Part shown: in pieces, positions 11,693-23,960 of the stretch
Position numbering within the stretch: the first letter of the stretch is position 1
Layout of the letters: each line of letters begins with the position of its first letter
Origin: Pectinophora gossypiella
Taxonomy: Eukaryota > Arthropoda > Insecta > Lepidoptera > Gelechiidae
Direction of reading: 5' to 3'
Assembly (NCBI RefSeq): GCF_024362695.1
Contig: NC_065419.1
Coordinates: forward strand, 1,984,678-2,048,677
DNA length: 64,000 bases
Made by a program: the position numbers and the translations under genes
The notes under the pieces: generated by a model
Database searches by the model: none
What the model was told of the DNA's origin: nothing
The model's input: the letters and a program-made list of their open reading frames with translations, nothing else

Positions 11693-11881
11693 AAATGGAT
11701 TCTGGTAGGGCTCTAGCTAGAGAAATTGGTCGGTGTATTGCGGAACGGAAGGCGATTGGGGCAACCACCGTTCACCGTTCTACACGCCCTATCTATGGAG
11801 TAATGGCGATCACTCCACCGAAGAGAGAGAGAGAACTATGAATAGATTAATTCTTTCAAATTGAATCCTCCTGAACCTATC

Positions 11882-12100
11882 TAATGAATAATAATAATAA
11901 TCTTTATTGCACAAACTTACAACAACACACTAACAATATATAGTAAGACAAAAAACCAGCCAAAAAAAAAATTGGCCAGCTCATCACATTTATATTGTCC
12001 GTGACGTCAAAAAAAGTGTTTCGAGACATTAATCCCAGTAAGATTTCGGGGGTGAATAAGAGATTATCCGTATAAAACAGCAATAAAGCAAGACGTTTCA
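11882..12100 (-). repeat. Possible LINE 3' end with (AAT)n
   Basis: AATAATAATAATAATCTTTATTGCAC, the form of non-LTR element tails read on the - strand. A similar start is at 50831-50870. Confidence 0.4.
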
Positions 12101-12469
12101 CCTTAAGTGTCTAAACTCAACTTAAAAGTAAAAAGCGGTTCACAGTACTTAAATCGCGGTTTCAACTTTTCCAATTTCATTCATCGTTGTTGAACATTTC
12201 TTATATATTCGAGGGCGGATCGAAACGTGTCAGCACTTGGAATAAATTTCCCCAATCCAAGCTTGAGGCAGAAACGTACCCTTAAAAGTATTTTCTTGTA
12301 TTTTGGAAACGTATATTTTTACTGCTACAGATTTACTCTAGTTGACGTTCGACGATTAAGTGGGAATCGATTTATTGAAGAATACGTGATTATTTTTTAT
12401 TTATTATTATTTGGGATAACAACAGCTTAAACTAATTGTAATAATCTCTTCTTCCGAGAAACAGTGAAA

Positions 12470-12890
12470 GGCATACTTACAATACAAAGAATAAAAATAA
12501 AATTGCTATTCAAAATTCTAGATTAAGTAAATTAAATTCATCTTTTTTGGGGTTATGTATACGTTTTGACAATAAAATACCAGATAATATTTTAAAATTG
12601 TCAGAAAAGATATTTAAAGCTCATGTGAAGCTTACTTTATGTAAAAAAACTTATTTATAAGATTAATGATTACCTAAATGATAAAAATGTCTGGTATTGA
12701 ATGTGTTCCTCTAGTTATTAAATAACTTGTAATGTATACCCTCATTGATTTATAAGATGTGTTGCTGTTGCAGTTTCTTGTCATTTCTTCTCCTCAGCCA
12801 TAACACCTTGCGAAATGACGTAAATTCAAAAATGTTACATTGACCTTCAACAAGTTTCTGATTTCCGATTTCTGATTTCAGATTGTTTCA
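12470..12890 (+). mobile_element. LINE 3' end, decayed
   Basis: Broken frames give LSEKIFKAHVKLTLCKKT-like text, typical of the end of a non-LTR polyprotein, then GTGTTGCTGTTGCAGTTTCT and a tail of (TTCTGATT)n. Shares about 150 bases with 52630-52805. Confidence 0.6.
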
Positions 12891-13127
12891 CAATGTTACA
12901 AACCATAGCCAATAACACTTATCCTCTAAGTACTACTTAAAAAAAAGAGTAGAACGTGGTAGTATTTTTATGTATTGCAATAATATTATATTATGACCTA
13001 CATAAAAGCGACTTAGTTACACAATCAACAAGACTTAAGCATTAGCACAAGTTGCCCATAGTATGCAAGACACATGTTCCCTTTTTTATTTCATAATATT
13101 GTTGCATACTTACAATGTAAATGAGTC

Positions 13128-13390
13128 ACTCATCATCATTCAACATCATCATCAGCCCATTAACATCCCCATCCCCACTGCTGGGGCACGGGCCTTCCCT
13201 ATAGATGGATAGGGAGATCGGGCCTTAAACCATCACGCGGGCCCAGTGCGGATTGATGGTTATTAACGACTACTAATGCAGCCGGGACCAACGGCTTAAC
13301 GTGCCTTCCGGAGCACGGAGGAGCTCGAGACGAAAACATTTACTTTGTGGTCACCCATCCTATGACCGGCCTATCGTATGGCGGACCCTG
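13128..13390 (-). repeat. SINE-B
   Basis: (ATC)n tail, then GCCCATTAACATCCCC through CGAGACGAAAACATTTACTT; head partly replaced. Confidence 0.82.
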
Positions 13391-13783
13391 TGAGAAACGG
13401 GATAGCGCTACGGAGATGATGATGATGATAACTATTTTCCACGTACATTCTACACCAACAGCCATTGAATAAAGGTTTCCCAATTTGTCCAAAAATAATC
13501 CTAGTTTTGGCACTGCGTGACATCTGACTGAAACATCCCGAAATAACCCGAAGTGTCTCGAAGTGTCCGAATTCCTTATTAACGGAATTAATTTGGCCCA
13601 CGGCCGGCCATAAAAGGGGCGACAGGGAAAAATAAATTGGGGCCTCTTTGTGCAGAATTGATTTATTGTCCCGTTCAAATTGGAAAACCGACACCCCGTT
13701 TTGAGAAATAATGATTCTAGGAAAAGGGCGCGACATAGACTTAGGAAATATGGTTGCTGTTATTCAAATTATATGACTGACGG

Positions 13784-14113
13784 CCTCCGTGGTCCAGTGG
13801 TTGAGCGTTGGACTCACGATCCGGAGGTCCTGGGTTCGATTCCCAGTGGGGACATATCACAAAAATTACTTTGTGGTCCCTAGTTTGGTTAGGACATTAC
13901 AGGCTGATCACCTGATTGTCCGAAAGTAAGACGATCCGTGCTTCGGAAGGCACGTTAAGCCGTTGGTCCCGGTTACTACTTACTGTGTAAGTACGTAGTC
14001 GTTATAAATGAGTCATGTCAGGGGCCTTTGGCGGCTCAATAGTAACCCTGACACCAGGGTTGATGAGGTTAGTAATTCGCCTCAAAACCCACACGATAGA
14101 AGAAGAAGAAGAA
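13784..14113 (+). repeat. SINE-A, full length with 9-bp target duplication
   Basis: GACTGACGG at 13775-13783 and 14114-14122. Head box B GGGTTCGATTCCC; tail (GAA)n. Reference copy for the family. Confidence 0.9.
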
Positions 14114-14136
14114 GACTGACGGACCAGGGAGGCTAA

Positions 14137-14240
14137 AAGGCCACATGTCGCAATTTGACATTTGCGCATATAAAAGTTAGTGCGCAACGCAAATAAATGT
14201 CAAATAGCAATATTGCTGGCTTTTTAGCGGGAAACGGGAA
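14137..14240. mobile_element. Short hairpin repeat, GCGCATATAAAAG family
   Basis: Contains GACATTTGCGCATATAAAAG and GTGCGCAA (inverted TTGCGCA/TGCGCAA) and AGCAATATTGCT. Relatives at 14625-14695, 19905-20035 and 51375-51510. Confidence 0.65.
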
Positions 14241-14624
14241 CGGGACAGTTGCTTTCTTCATTGAATGATCTAAATAATTAATACGAAGTGGTGTTTTGTG
14301 GTTAATGATCGCATTAAGTTAGTCGGAAGACATTCGCGAGTGTTATTATATTGGAGTATTCAATAAACAAAGTGTATCTGCCTATTTTCGCTTCGTGCTA
14401 GGAAGCCGCTTCATAGCTCAAAAGTTTATGCGGACTTTTGAGTTAATTCGTTTGGGGTTCGGAGTAGGAGTCTACTCCGAGGGTGGGGGCTTAGGTTTCA
14501 TCATCATCATTCATCACCTTTCACCATTTCATTAATCATCAAGGAAAAAAAAATACGTCAGACATGGCTGTATGGGCATAGTTCCCTTTGCCTTACCCTT
14601 CGGGGAAAACCAAACCAAAAAAAA

Positions 14625-14700
14625 AAAAAAAAAAAGCAATATTGCTTTCTTAGACGAATTGCTTCGATGTGGCCTAACTAACCCCCCAATAGCCCATCAC
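14625..14700. mobile_element. Short hairpin repeat, end fragment
   Basis: AGCAATATTGCTTTCTTAGA followed by CGATGTGGCC, the end seen intact in the copy near 51.4 kb. A run of 18 A precedes it. Confidence 0.55.
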
Positions 14701-14796
14701 GTTCGTCTAACGGAAAGCTCAGTGAGACGTGAGTACTTTTCATTTATTTATTTAAGATACACCATAATGTGAAAGATGTGAATCAAATCAATAAAA

Positions 14797-14883
14797 AAGC
14801 CCCGGGTTCGATCCCGGTGGGGACAAATCACTTTGTGATCTCTAATTTGGTTAGGACATTACAGGCTGATCACCTGATTGTTC
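14797..14883 (+). repeat. SINE-A fragment
   Basis: From box B (GGTTCGATCCCGGTGGGGAC) to GCTGATCACCTGATTGTTC. Confidence 0.75.
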
Positions 14884-14885
14884 AA

Positions 14886-15980
14886 AAAATCTACGCAGCT
14901 TCTCACAACCTGTATAACCGTGGAAAAGCATCTACAAGAAATAAATTCTTATCTTTTATTGGAGGTTAGACAATTTTCGGACACACTACTTGCAAGGCCG
15001 AATCCACAATTAAATTAGCACTCCTATCAAGACGTGCCAACCCAAACTTGTCGAAACTTCAACCCACTTCCAAGTCGGATCAAACCTATTTTGTTGATTA
15101 ATGGCTAGTCAGACTAATCCCGTATTGATTAAGGACCAACTTCTGATTATATTGATGGTTTTAATTTGATTTATTGGAACCTTGAAGACCTTTATAACAG
15201 TTCAATGAATCCACATTACAACTGGGGGCGGTTAAAAAGGCCGCATCCAAGCAATCATCTAAAAAAAAAAATATACGGTCGAATTGAGAACCTCCTTCTT
15301 TTTTGTGAAGTCGGTAAAAAACAAAGCTTTTCAGTCACCCCCTCTACTAACAGAGTCGGTGCACTGGACGCTGCGAGAGCATTATATCAAAACAACAACA
15401 CAAAAATATAAACTAATATAATTGTATACCGCAATTTAAGTAACCAAAATAATAGGAAAAGCATATTACTCGAGGGTACAAAACGATTTTCCAATTTTAC
15501 CGATGTCTGTATACCAGTGTTTGTAACATTGTTTTAATGAGAAAATAAATAAATAAAAAAACTGGTGAGGAATAAACAAAAGCACTGTTCGGGGAAAACA
15601 GGTTCTTTTTTTATTATTGTTCTTTGTTTTTTTATTTCCAATTATTTGAAGTTTTTTTTTCAATTATAGCAACTGTATATAATATGTATGATAGCAACAA
15701 CGGAAAAACTTTATTTAAAAGGTAGCATTTATTTCAACGGGATCCCATAAAATTGTTTTTAATAAACATAGCTCGAATTTAATTTAAATCGCCGGAAAAA
15801 CGTCAGATCCATCTGAATATTGATGGATATAAAATAATATAAATATTAATATTTAATATTAATATTTTTGGATTGAAAATCGTTTTGTTTCCTCGAATAA
15901 TTATGCTTTTCCTATTATTTTATTTATTTTTAATGACTTTTCATTTTATGATGAATTTTTATTCTACCAGTGCCATATTG
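14886..15980. other. No gene seen
   Basis: Intronic, AT-rich. AAATATTAATATTTAATATT near 15840 is a local near-palindrome. Confidence 0.5.
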
Positions 15981-15984
15981 ATAA

Positions 15985-16330
15985 GGGAGGCGTGGACTAG
16001 TTGATAGAACGCTTGCCTCTCACTTTGAGGTCGCAGGTTCGAATCAAGCACAGGCTTAATGATTGTCGAATTTGTATTCGAATTCATGTTTGGATCATAA
16101 TATGATTATCACGTGCTCAGCGGTGAAGGAAAACATCGTGAGGAAACCCACATTCCCGAGAGATGCATTTTCGGAGGTATGTGACCTAACCTGTATTAAG
16201 CTGGTTGTCGCTTCGCGGGTTGAAAGGACAGACAGGCATAATTATGTAAAGAACCGGACCTGTCAAATCTTACTTCTGTACTTTGGTAAGCGGACCGTGT
16301 GAGGAACGGGATAATGCTAGGGGGATGATG
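15985..16330 (+). repeat. SINE-C, near full length
   Basis: Head GTTGATAGAACGCTTGCCTC and GGTTCGAATC; body through GAACGGGATAATGCTAGGGG; tail GATGATGA. Confidence 0.82.
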
Positions 16331-16592
16331 AGTGTCATGCTGATAGGCCGCCTATTGTACCCATTCTATTTCTATTTGGTTTTGTATTTTCCTGTTTGTG
16401 AAATAAAGTATTTGTTATGTCATGTTTATTTATTTATTTATTATTATTATACATAACAACATGACAGTACAAATCGTTACAAGTGACTGAATCGTTACAA
16501 CATGATTTTATTTCTTTACAATTCGAAAGTAAATATTTCTAATAAATTATATTTGAGTATGTAGGAATAGTAGAATAAAACGGAATGTTAAG

Positions 16593-16599
<7 letters not shown>

Positions 16600-16637
<38 letters not shown>

Positions 16638-16640
16638 CGA
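16600..16640. repeat. (GT)n(GA)n microsatellite
   Basis: GTGTGTGTGTGAGAGAGAGA run with slight interruptions. Confidence 0.85.
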
Positions 16641-16802
16641 TGAGTGAACGAGAGAGAAGGGAGGATTGCAGAGTGAGAAAGATGGCCACGGTTAGAGATT
16701 AGAAGCGAGTGTTCTGGATTATATTTATTTTTATATATAACTATTTCTTCACAATCAATATGAGTCGATCACTAAGCAAGTACCTATATGCTTTGTCAAC
16801 AG

Positions 16803-16920
16803 GACCGGCAAACTCCACTACCCCACAGACGTGTGTGGGCCGCTCTTCGAAGAGGAGCTGGAGTTCTGGGGGCTGGACGCTAACCAGGTGGAGCCCTGCT
16901 GCTGGATGACGTATACGCAG
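16803..16920 (+). CDS. Shaw: Shaw exon 2: end of T1 domain with zinc motif
   Basis: 118 nt, residues 70-109. Its first base completes the split Arg codon 70 (AG/G). It carries the HX5CX20CC zinc-binding motif that marks non-Shaker Kv T1 domains: His75, Cys81, Cys102 and Cys103. The acceptor is TTGTCAACAG and the donor CAG/GTATTT, phase 0. A MITE begins about 27 bases after the donor. Confidence 0.95.
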
Positions 16921-16946
16921 GTATTTTACTGATACAATTACATAAC

Positions 16947-17362
16947 GTCGTGGCCAGATCTTAGAATTAGCTATTTCATGAACTGGTCATATTTCCTGAA
17001 AGAGCCATCCTAATTTGACCATATTATCTTTCAAACGTCAACGTTTAATGATATCACCCATCGCCATATCGTTAATGTAGGCGGTGTTCATACTATGTGG
17101 TGTAATAAAAATGTGCATACTCGATTAATTTCTTAGTTTCAAAATTATTTACCTAATAGATACTATCTATATCACAGATAATGTTACTAATTTTACGACT
17201 TGATTGGTAACATTTGGCCATATCATGCATTTAGTTGCTCATATCGTTAAATGTTTTGTGTTCATTGATCTGTCCAAACTACATCATGATGTGCCCAGCG
17301 AATGATGTTCCATTACACGACCATTTCATGCAATGATCAATCCTAAGATCTGGCCACGACAT
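16947..17362. mobile_element. MITE with GTCGTGGCCAGATCTTAG ends
   Basis: Begins GTCGTGGCCAGATCTTAGAA and ends with the inverted CCTAAGATCTGGCCACGAC. The interior repeats ATATCG/CATATC words. It starts 27 bases after the Shaw exon 2 donor. A partial relative occurs near 29297. Confidence 0.82.
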
Positions 17363-17507
17363 ATATTTCCTTCCAGCTGTATGGCCTTGGCGATAAGTCC
17401 CCAATCTAGGAGTGCCTAAGATGCGCTCTTACATGGCTGACGTATTCGATCTTAGCAGTGAATTTACTGCCACTGTCACTGATACAATTATAATACAGTG
17501 TACCTTA

Positions 17508-17697
17508 TAGGGAGTTAGTGACATCGTAACGAAAACTTTGAGGGATGATTCAGACCATGATTCTGAGTTGATATCAAGTGGAATAATACAAAAGTATGGC
17601 TACTTGTACGACAGAAAATTCCATTTGATATTTAAATCTAGAGTTGAATCATCCCCTCTGTATTCGTTACGATGTCACTAACATCCTGTATAGGTAC
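17508..17697. mobile_element. MITE of the GTGACATCGTAACGAA family, complete
   Basis: Left arm TTAGTGACATCGTAACGAAA, right arm TTCGTTACGATGTCACTAA and ACATCCTGTATAGG; the core has the GATTCAGACCATGATTCTGA box and its degenerate partner. Confidence 0.82.
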
Positions 17698-18171
17698 TAA
17701 CAGGAGTTGCCCGTAACTTCGTCCGCATGATCTTGATCTCGCATAATAAGAAAGTTGGCAAGTATCAAAAATTATACGTTTTTCATTTTCCAAAATAGAC
17801 ACAAATTGATAGGCATGTGAAAACAGAATCGAAATTCGTGGAAAAATGAAATACAGCGATTCGAAATCATGACATCACACACAACGAAACATACACTTTG
17901 ATCCTCGTTTCATTTAAATTCCAAACGTCTTATCTTAATGCTCACATACGTCGTCAAAGGAACATTTGTGGATTTGTTCTTTGTGATTTAAACAGCTTTC
18001 ATAACAAAATATACATAAGAAGGAAAACATGGCAATGGCAAACGCCCACAGTGTGACAACTCCTCTACATTTCAGTATATTGCTAGCGCCTCGTCACGCC
18101 CGCTGTGTGACGAAAGATTTTAAAAATAAAAACTTTCAGCTTTTTCGTATAATTTTATTAATGAAAACGTC

Positions 18172-18450
18172 TTCTTGTCTTCAAACCCCCGATACCGACC
18201 CCGCCGGCGTGGTCGACGATTTCCCTCAATCAGCGCTTATCGCTATCGACCCAATAGGGTCGATTAATTCTTTCAAATATTTTTCCTCTGACGACGCCCT
18301 GAGCCGAGGTTCGCTCCCAACTGGGCACCCTCAGGCCTGTTGTCTTAAACGTTGTACCGGGTGAGAGGTTTCAGCGCTCCCCATTTGTCCGGCCAAGTAG
18401 TTAATGCCATCTGCGGAAAATCTGCAATAAGTCACGTCAAAAAAAAATCT
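18172..18450 (+). mobile_element. LINE 3' end (ORF terminus plus 3' UTR)
   Basis: From CCCGATACCGACCCCGCCGG through stop region GGGTCGATTAATTC and the 3' UTR to GTCACGTCAAAAAAAAA. Same family as 27345-27735, opposite orientation. It begins where the fragment at 19070-19345 stops. Confidence 0.7.
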
Positions 18451-18639
18451 TGTCTTATCACTGCATTCAAATTCAAAATTCAAATAATTTATTTCAGTAA
18501 ATACTACTATTATTAAGTAAAATAAATAAATATATTATTATTATAAATAAATAATTAATAATTACAAATTCCATAGTTGTTAGTAATATGACTTATTCTA
18601 TGTTAGTATCATAAAATTATGCAAATAGTAAAAGTTACA

Positions 18640-18750
18640 TACATACATACATACATATACTCACGCCCGTAATCCCTAATGGGGTGGGCAGAGCCACAAG
18701 CAATCAAGACAACTTGCAGCCACTGTTGATACGATGTCGTAAGCTGGAAA
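18640..18750. repeat. Dispersed repeat
   Basis: (ACAT)n followed by CACGCCCGTAATCCCTAATG and AACTTGCAGCCACTGTTGAT; only one clear copy, classed by style. Confidence 0.35.
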
Positions 18751-19069
18751 AAAACGAAAAAGATTACGATTTATTTGTGTCAAATAAATTAACATTGCAA
18801 TAACAATCTTCACAACACCTCCGTAAAACCGCAAAATCTTGCCAGCTAGTATGAACCCAACAGATATACTTAAGAGCCAGACTCAACAATGTTACAAGTT
18901 TAATCCTTACTCTGCTAAAGTTGCTTGGATGCGTTCACACGGTGTAACGGTATGTTCCAGCCAATAACACGTTTCAGGCAATAACAATTTAGACCGGAGC
19001 GTGCTCACCGGTGCTTACACAACTTTGGTAGTCTCACACCTGGTTTTTATCATTATCGTCATAATACAA

Positions 19070-19345
19070 AATCGTTTCAAGCGGAAAGCCACGGGAGCTC
19101 CGTGGTTCATTCGCAATGAAAATCTGCACATTGACCTAGATATTCCATTGCCCAATGGCTCAAATTGGCTTCGTTTTTCGATTCTGCTCCGCACCACCTA
19201 AATCCCCTGGTAGTTGCGGCTTCCGAATACATTCCACTTAGAGATGGTACTGAATAGTATTGGCGTCCGAAAGACGTCATAAACGATCCTGACAACCCTT
19301 TTACTCTAGCCATAGAAGCGGCCAATCAGCTCGCGAAAACAAACA
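19070..19345 (+). mobile_element. LINE ORF fragment, C-terminal region
   Basis: Reads ATGAPWFIRNENLHIDLDIP, then after a frame change VAASEYIPLRDGTE and DPDNPFTLAIEAANQLA. The latter matches the - strand translation of 27595-27735. Characteristic of Jockey/R1-like C termini. Confidence 0.7.
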
Positions 19346-19358
19346 CTTCATAACCCGA

Positions 19359-19683
19359 ACGACCTCCGTGGTCTAGTGGTTGAGCGTTGGGCTCACGATC
19401 CGGAGGTCCTGGGTTCGATTCCCGGTGGGGACATATCACAAAAATTACTTTGTGGTCCCTAGTTTGGTTAGGACATTACTGGCTGATCACCAGGTTGTCC
19501 GAAAGTAAGATGATCCGTGCTTCGGAAGGCACGTTAAGCCGTTGGTCCCGGTTACTACTTGCTGATGTAAGTATGTAGTCGTTACATGAGCCATGTCAGG
19601 GGCCTTTGGCGGCTCAGTAATAACCCTGACACCAGGGTTGATGAGGTCGGTATTCCACCTCACAACCCACACGATAGAAGAAG
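19359..19683 (+). repeat. SINE-A, full length
   Basis: Head to (GAA) tail; short flanking repeat ACCCGA (19353-19358, 19684-19689). Confidence 0.88.
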
Positions 19684-19904
19684 ACCCGATTATTTTTTTC
19701 AAATATTTTCCTATTGTCGTATGTCATAATCGTCGACGGGTTTGCTTAGTATTCTTCTTTCATGATTTTGGCCTGTGTTGTCCGAATTATGCTGGACTGG
19801 GAACGAATAACAAAACAGAACATATTCAGCTGCTTGTCATATTGGCATGTCAGCAAAATCCGAAAGAGGGATTGTGACCTTTCTAACATTATGGACAACT
19901 GGGT

Positions 19905-20035
19905 GTTTAAAAACGCCACATTCATCTAAAAAAGCAATGTTGCAATTGGACATTTGCGCATATAAAAGTAAGTGCGCAATGTAAGCATTTTTTTTTTCAG
20001 ATGAATTGTTTCAATGTGGTCTTTTTAAACCCCCA
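19905..20035. mobile_element. Short hairpin repeat, GCGCATATAAAAG family
   Basis: GGACATTTGCGCATATAAAA and GTGCGCAATG, bounded by ATTCATCTAAA and its inverted partner TCAGATGAATTG. Confidence 0.65.
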
Positions 20036-20249
20036 GTTATGAGCGATAGACTGACCATTTGTCACCATAAAGTCCATCATATCCTTCGATACATCTTAGG
20101 ACTTCGTGTCAATAGTGGTTGTAAGTTGTCTTTGATTACTTGTAACTCTGCCCACCCCATTAGTAACGGGAGCGCGACAACACTATATAGCTAAAATCAC
20201 TTTTAGAGCAAGGTTTTGAAAAGAAATATGTAAGGATAATTAAACATTA

Positions 20250-21565
20250 TACAGGGTGGCCCAGAAGTTCAGGTTCAAAATGAAAAATTAGATAGAGGGG
20301 CTCATTAGCTACCAGAAACACCCCCATGTATGTTCAGCAATTATTTACGGTTTAGGAGATATGACCCATTTTATACCTTTTTCTAGATTTTCTATCTTAC
20401 TTCAGAAATAATCATTTTGTCGCTATCCCTTTCTTAATAATTATTTTATTTTACTTCACAACTATGCCTAAGGCTGTGTACCGCTTAATCAAAGATAAAT
20501 CAAAGTCACATCAAGTATAAAAAAAAAGTTATCGGAAGTCAAAGTGAGAATTCGACCAAAATTGTTACAGTTGTTAAAACTTCGTCGAAGAATAATAAAC
20601 ACATGAGATTGTCATGGACCCTGAAAGTATTTCTTAAAACTGCTCCATTTAATAGGCTTTTAGAAACATCCAAAAAAAGTACCCTTAATACGGGCAAAAA
20701 ACTAAGTAATTTGACCTCAAATATTGCAAGACAGACAGATTTGAAGGAAAATTTGACATTCTCATACAATGTAGCTGCTTCTTTCTAACGTTGTTGAAGG
20801 TGCTCAAAGACACATTTTCAGTTAAAAGTAAATAAAAATCACGCTTATAATCGCTAACAGGGTAGACATAGCAACAATCCGAAGACAAAACTTGCAGTCA
20901 CTTTTGGTATTCGTATTTTAATGAAGGTACATAGATTTCAAGGAAAAAGTTATCCCCAAACACTGTTGGTGATGCTTACTATTGGATACTAAAATAAAAT
21001 CTGTCTTTGAGCACCTTTAACAACGTTAGAAAGAAGCAGCTACATCGTATGAGAATGACAAATTTTCCTTCAAATCTGTCTGTCTTGCAATCTTTGAGGT
21101 CAAATTACTTAGTTTTTTGCCCGTATTAAGGGTACTTTTTTTGGATGTTTCTAAAAGCCTATTAAATGGAGCAGTTTTAAGAAATACTTTCAGGGTCCAT
21201 GACAATCTCATGTGTTTATTATTCTTCGGCGAAGTTTAAACAACTGTAACAATTTTGGTCGAATTCTCACTTTGACTTCCGATAACTTTTTTTTTTATAC
21301 TTGATTTGACTTTGATTTATCTTTGATTGAGCGGTACACAGCCTTAGGCATAGTTGTGAAGTAAAATAAAATAATTATTAAGAAAGGGATAGCGACAAAA
21401 TGATTATTTCTGAAGTAAGGTAGAAAATCTCGAAAAAGGTACAAAATGGGTCATATCTCCTAAACCGTAAATAATTGCTGAACATACATGGGGGTGTTTC
21501 TGGTAGGTTATGAGCCCCTCTATCTAATTTTTCATTTTGAACCTGAACTTGTGGGCCACCCTGTA
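20250..21565. mobile_element. 1.3-kb foldback transposon
   Basis: Two arms of about 562 bp (20250-20811 and 21003-21565) are inverted copies with few mismatches, joined by a 191-bp loop. Ends are TACAGGGTGGCCCA and its complement; TA lies on both sides (20248-20249, 21566-21567). A 61-codon frame occurs in each arm (20603-20788 and complement), differing by three residues. No transposase is present; it is probably non-autonomous. Confidence 0.93.
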
Positions 21566-23330
21566 TACAGCGCAAACATGCAACTAGAGAGCATTGGCGA
21601 GGAGTTTCCAATTCGATTTTATTTTACTTATGTCTATGGTGATGTCGAACCTACTCGTATGTTGTAAGACCAATAAAAACCTCAAAAACTTTTCATTCAA
21701 ACCCAATGAATTTAAATTACCATCATACGTCATAACGTTATAAAGATGTAGCACTGCATTATGCTAGATAGTCAAAGTTTAGCATGACTAAAAACTTATT
21801 TAGTCAAACTAAAAACTTTTTTAGTTAGACCAGCTAAAGTTTAGCATAGTATCACTACACTCACATGTAACATTTGGTGGTATAACTTTTTGCAACGGTT
21901 TTCCTGCAAGCTCGGAACTTTACTCGTTTTGCTCGGGAATTTTCCGTAGTGTCCAGTTTTTATGACCGCCACATGCTACGGTGTTGCGGTTATATTAAAT
22001 TCTGGCCAATACAAGCTTCAGTGATGTAGCTAGGTGGGTGACACCCGGTACACATGGATATCATAATGTCACCCTAAAAATAAACACTCACAAAATTAAT
22101 TAAAATTAAATAAACATGAATGTAACTTTGACAAAAGCACCAAAGCAAAGGCTTTGACTTTGACTATATCCCGATTTGGGTTGTCACAGATACATCCATT
22201 GGAAGATGAACTAAGTACCCACACATTACCGAGCTCTGTTAGACCAACATGATAAGTACACCCCCACTATCGCTGTTTATAGTGGTCGAACCAACTGTGT
22301 TAGTGAAAACTACCAAAACACACTTAAACTAAGTAACTAGTAACTTTAACAAACATAGAAATAACTAATTAGTATTTCGACGTCCCACTGCTGGGCACAT
22401 ATTCTTTTTTTTTACTTTTGATGGGTTTGCTCTTGAACAATGCATTGACGAGGTTCCCTTTAAACAACTGTAGGAGCATGGATTATACTCCACCACGATA
22501 CTCCCTTTCTGATTGTTGTGGTTTGAGCTACGTTACGAAGCCATTTGCTAGAGTTTTCAAGCCGCCTGATAGCTGAGTCGGCTTATAACTATTAACCTGT
22601 ATCAATAATTATAATAGTCGGTAACTCACCACCCCCCGCCAATTCGTATCGAGCGCCGACCTCACCCCCTCTGGGTCGTACATAAGTCTTAGAATAAGGA
22701 ATAATACTACGTATAGAACGGCAACACTCCGCTCCCCACCAGCGGCTGAAATAGGTTTACCTCAGCCCTCAGTTTTACTTTAGTCTTCAATCGTATGGGC
22801 GTCAGACATCACACACACATGTGTAGTGTCTGTGTAAAACAAGGTGTTTTGTGTGAAGTGTTCGGGGTGTGCATGAGGCTGTAAGCCGCTAAGGAGTAAA
22901 GGGAAAAAGGGAAGTCCATATGCGCAGACTTTCTGTCTCCCTCGCATTTACGCAATAGGCTAAAACTGATTTTTTTGTATGAAATGTCGAGAGAGTGATT
23001 GGGGTGACCCCTGCGTCTTCCCTAATTACGTCACTGGCCAGCTTTGACGAAACCGGGCTGCTAGGAATTTGTAGTTGCGGCTACCCTCAGTTTTAATTTG
23101 TCTTAGCTTTAAAGGTTTAGTGGTCTCATGTAATAAAACTTTAGTAGCTAGATTTATACGGTAAGAATATTTACTTTGTTGTTTATGAAACAAATTTTAG
23201 AACGCCACTAGTGTTATAGTACGATTATATATGTGAGAATGGCTGAGTGAGTGATAGGTGACTTGAGATGATTGTATGAGAAGTAGAGGAGTGACATGAG
23301 TAGTACAGAAGGTATAGAGTATAGAAGGGA
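21566..23330. other. No gene seen
   Basis: Intronic. Holds the repeat copy at 22685-22870 (partner of 7785-7905) and a SINE-A2 tail scrap (GACGTCCCACTGCTGGGCAC, 22380-22400). Confidence 0.5.
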
Positions 23331-23334
23331 TGCA

Positions 23335-23590
23335 TAGACAAATAATAGATTCGATCTCCTTCTTCTCTCGTGTGGGTTGTGAGATGGATTACCAACCTCA
23401 TCAACCCTGATGTCAAAGTTACTATTGAGCTGCCAAAGGTCCCTGACATGACTCATGGAACGACTACTTACTCACATCAGTAAGTAGTAACCGGGACCAA
23501 GGGCTTAACGTGCATTCCGAAGCACGGATCATCTTACTTTTGGACAATCAGGTGATCAGCCTGTAATATCCTAACATGCCCCCACCGAGA
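23335..23590 (-). repeat. SINE-A
   Basis: Tail CTCCTTCTTCTCTCGTGTGG at the left, through ACTTTTGGACAATCAGGTGA; head lost. Confidence 0.8.
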
Positions 23591-23824
23591 TTCGCTTTAT
23601 TGCTTCTCTTTATTTTGATCAGAATCATAATGGGTGGAAGATTGTTAGGTATTGAGAACGCACCCATTATTATTAGCCTAGTATGTTGGCTAATCTGCTA
23701 GTTACTGATTATGTTGGCAAAACCTTTTCTTATCTGTCATTATTTTTTTAATAATACATACGTTCGCGCGTTTTTGTCCGTAAAACCAAAACAAGTCTTC
23801 TTATTTTACTATAAATATCAACAA

Positions 23825-23960
23825 AGATAAAAAGGGCCAACATTTATACCCAAAAACAGAGATAAAAGATGAATATATCTGTTATCCATTAAATTAGAAG
23901 GAAAATCTGTACAGCGCCATCTATACTGTTTTCGAGGAACGTAGCCTGGGAAGTGCGTCA
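23825..23960 (-). repeat. Dispersed repeat, inverted copy of 4745-4900
   Basis: GTTATCCATTAAATTAGAAG and CTGTACAGCGCCATCTATAC mirror the upstream copy; a third scrap is at 24528-24575. Confidence 0.6.

Noticed and set aside
20603..20788. 61-residue frame present in both foldback arms
   Set aside because: Duplicated because the arms are inverted copies; no known motif, so not called a gene.
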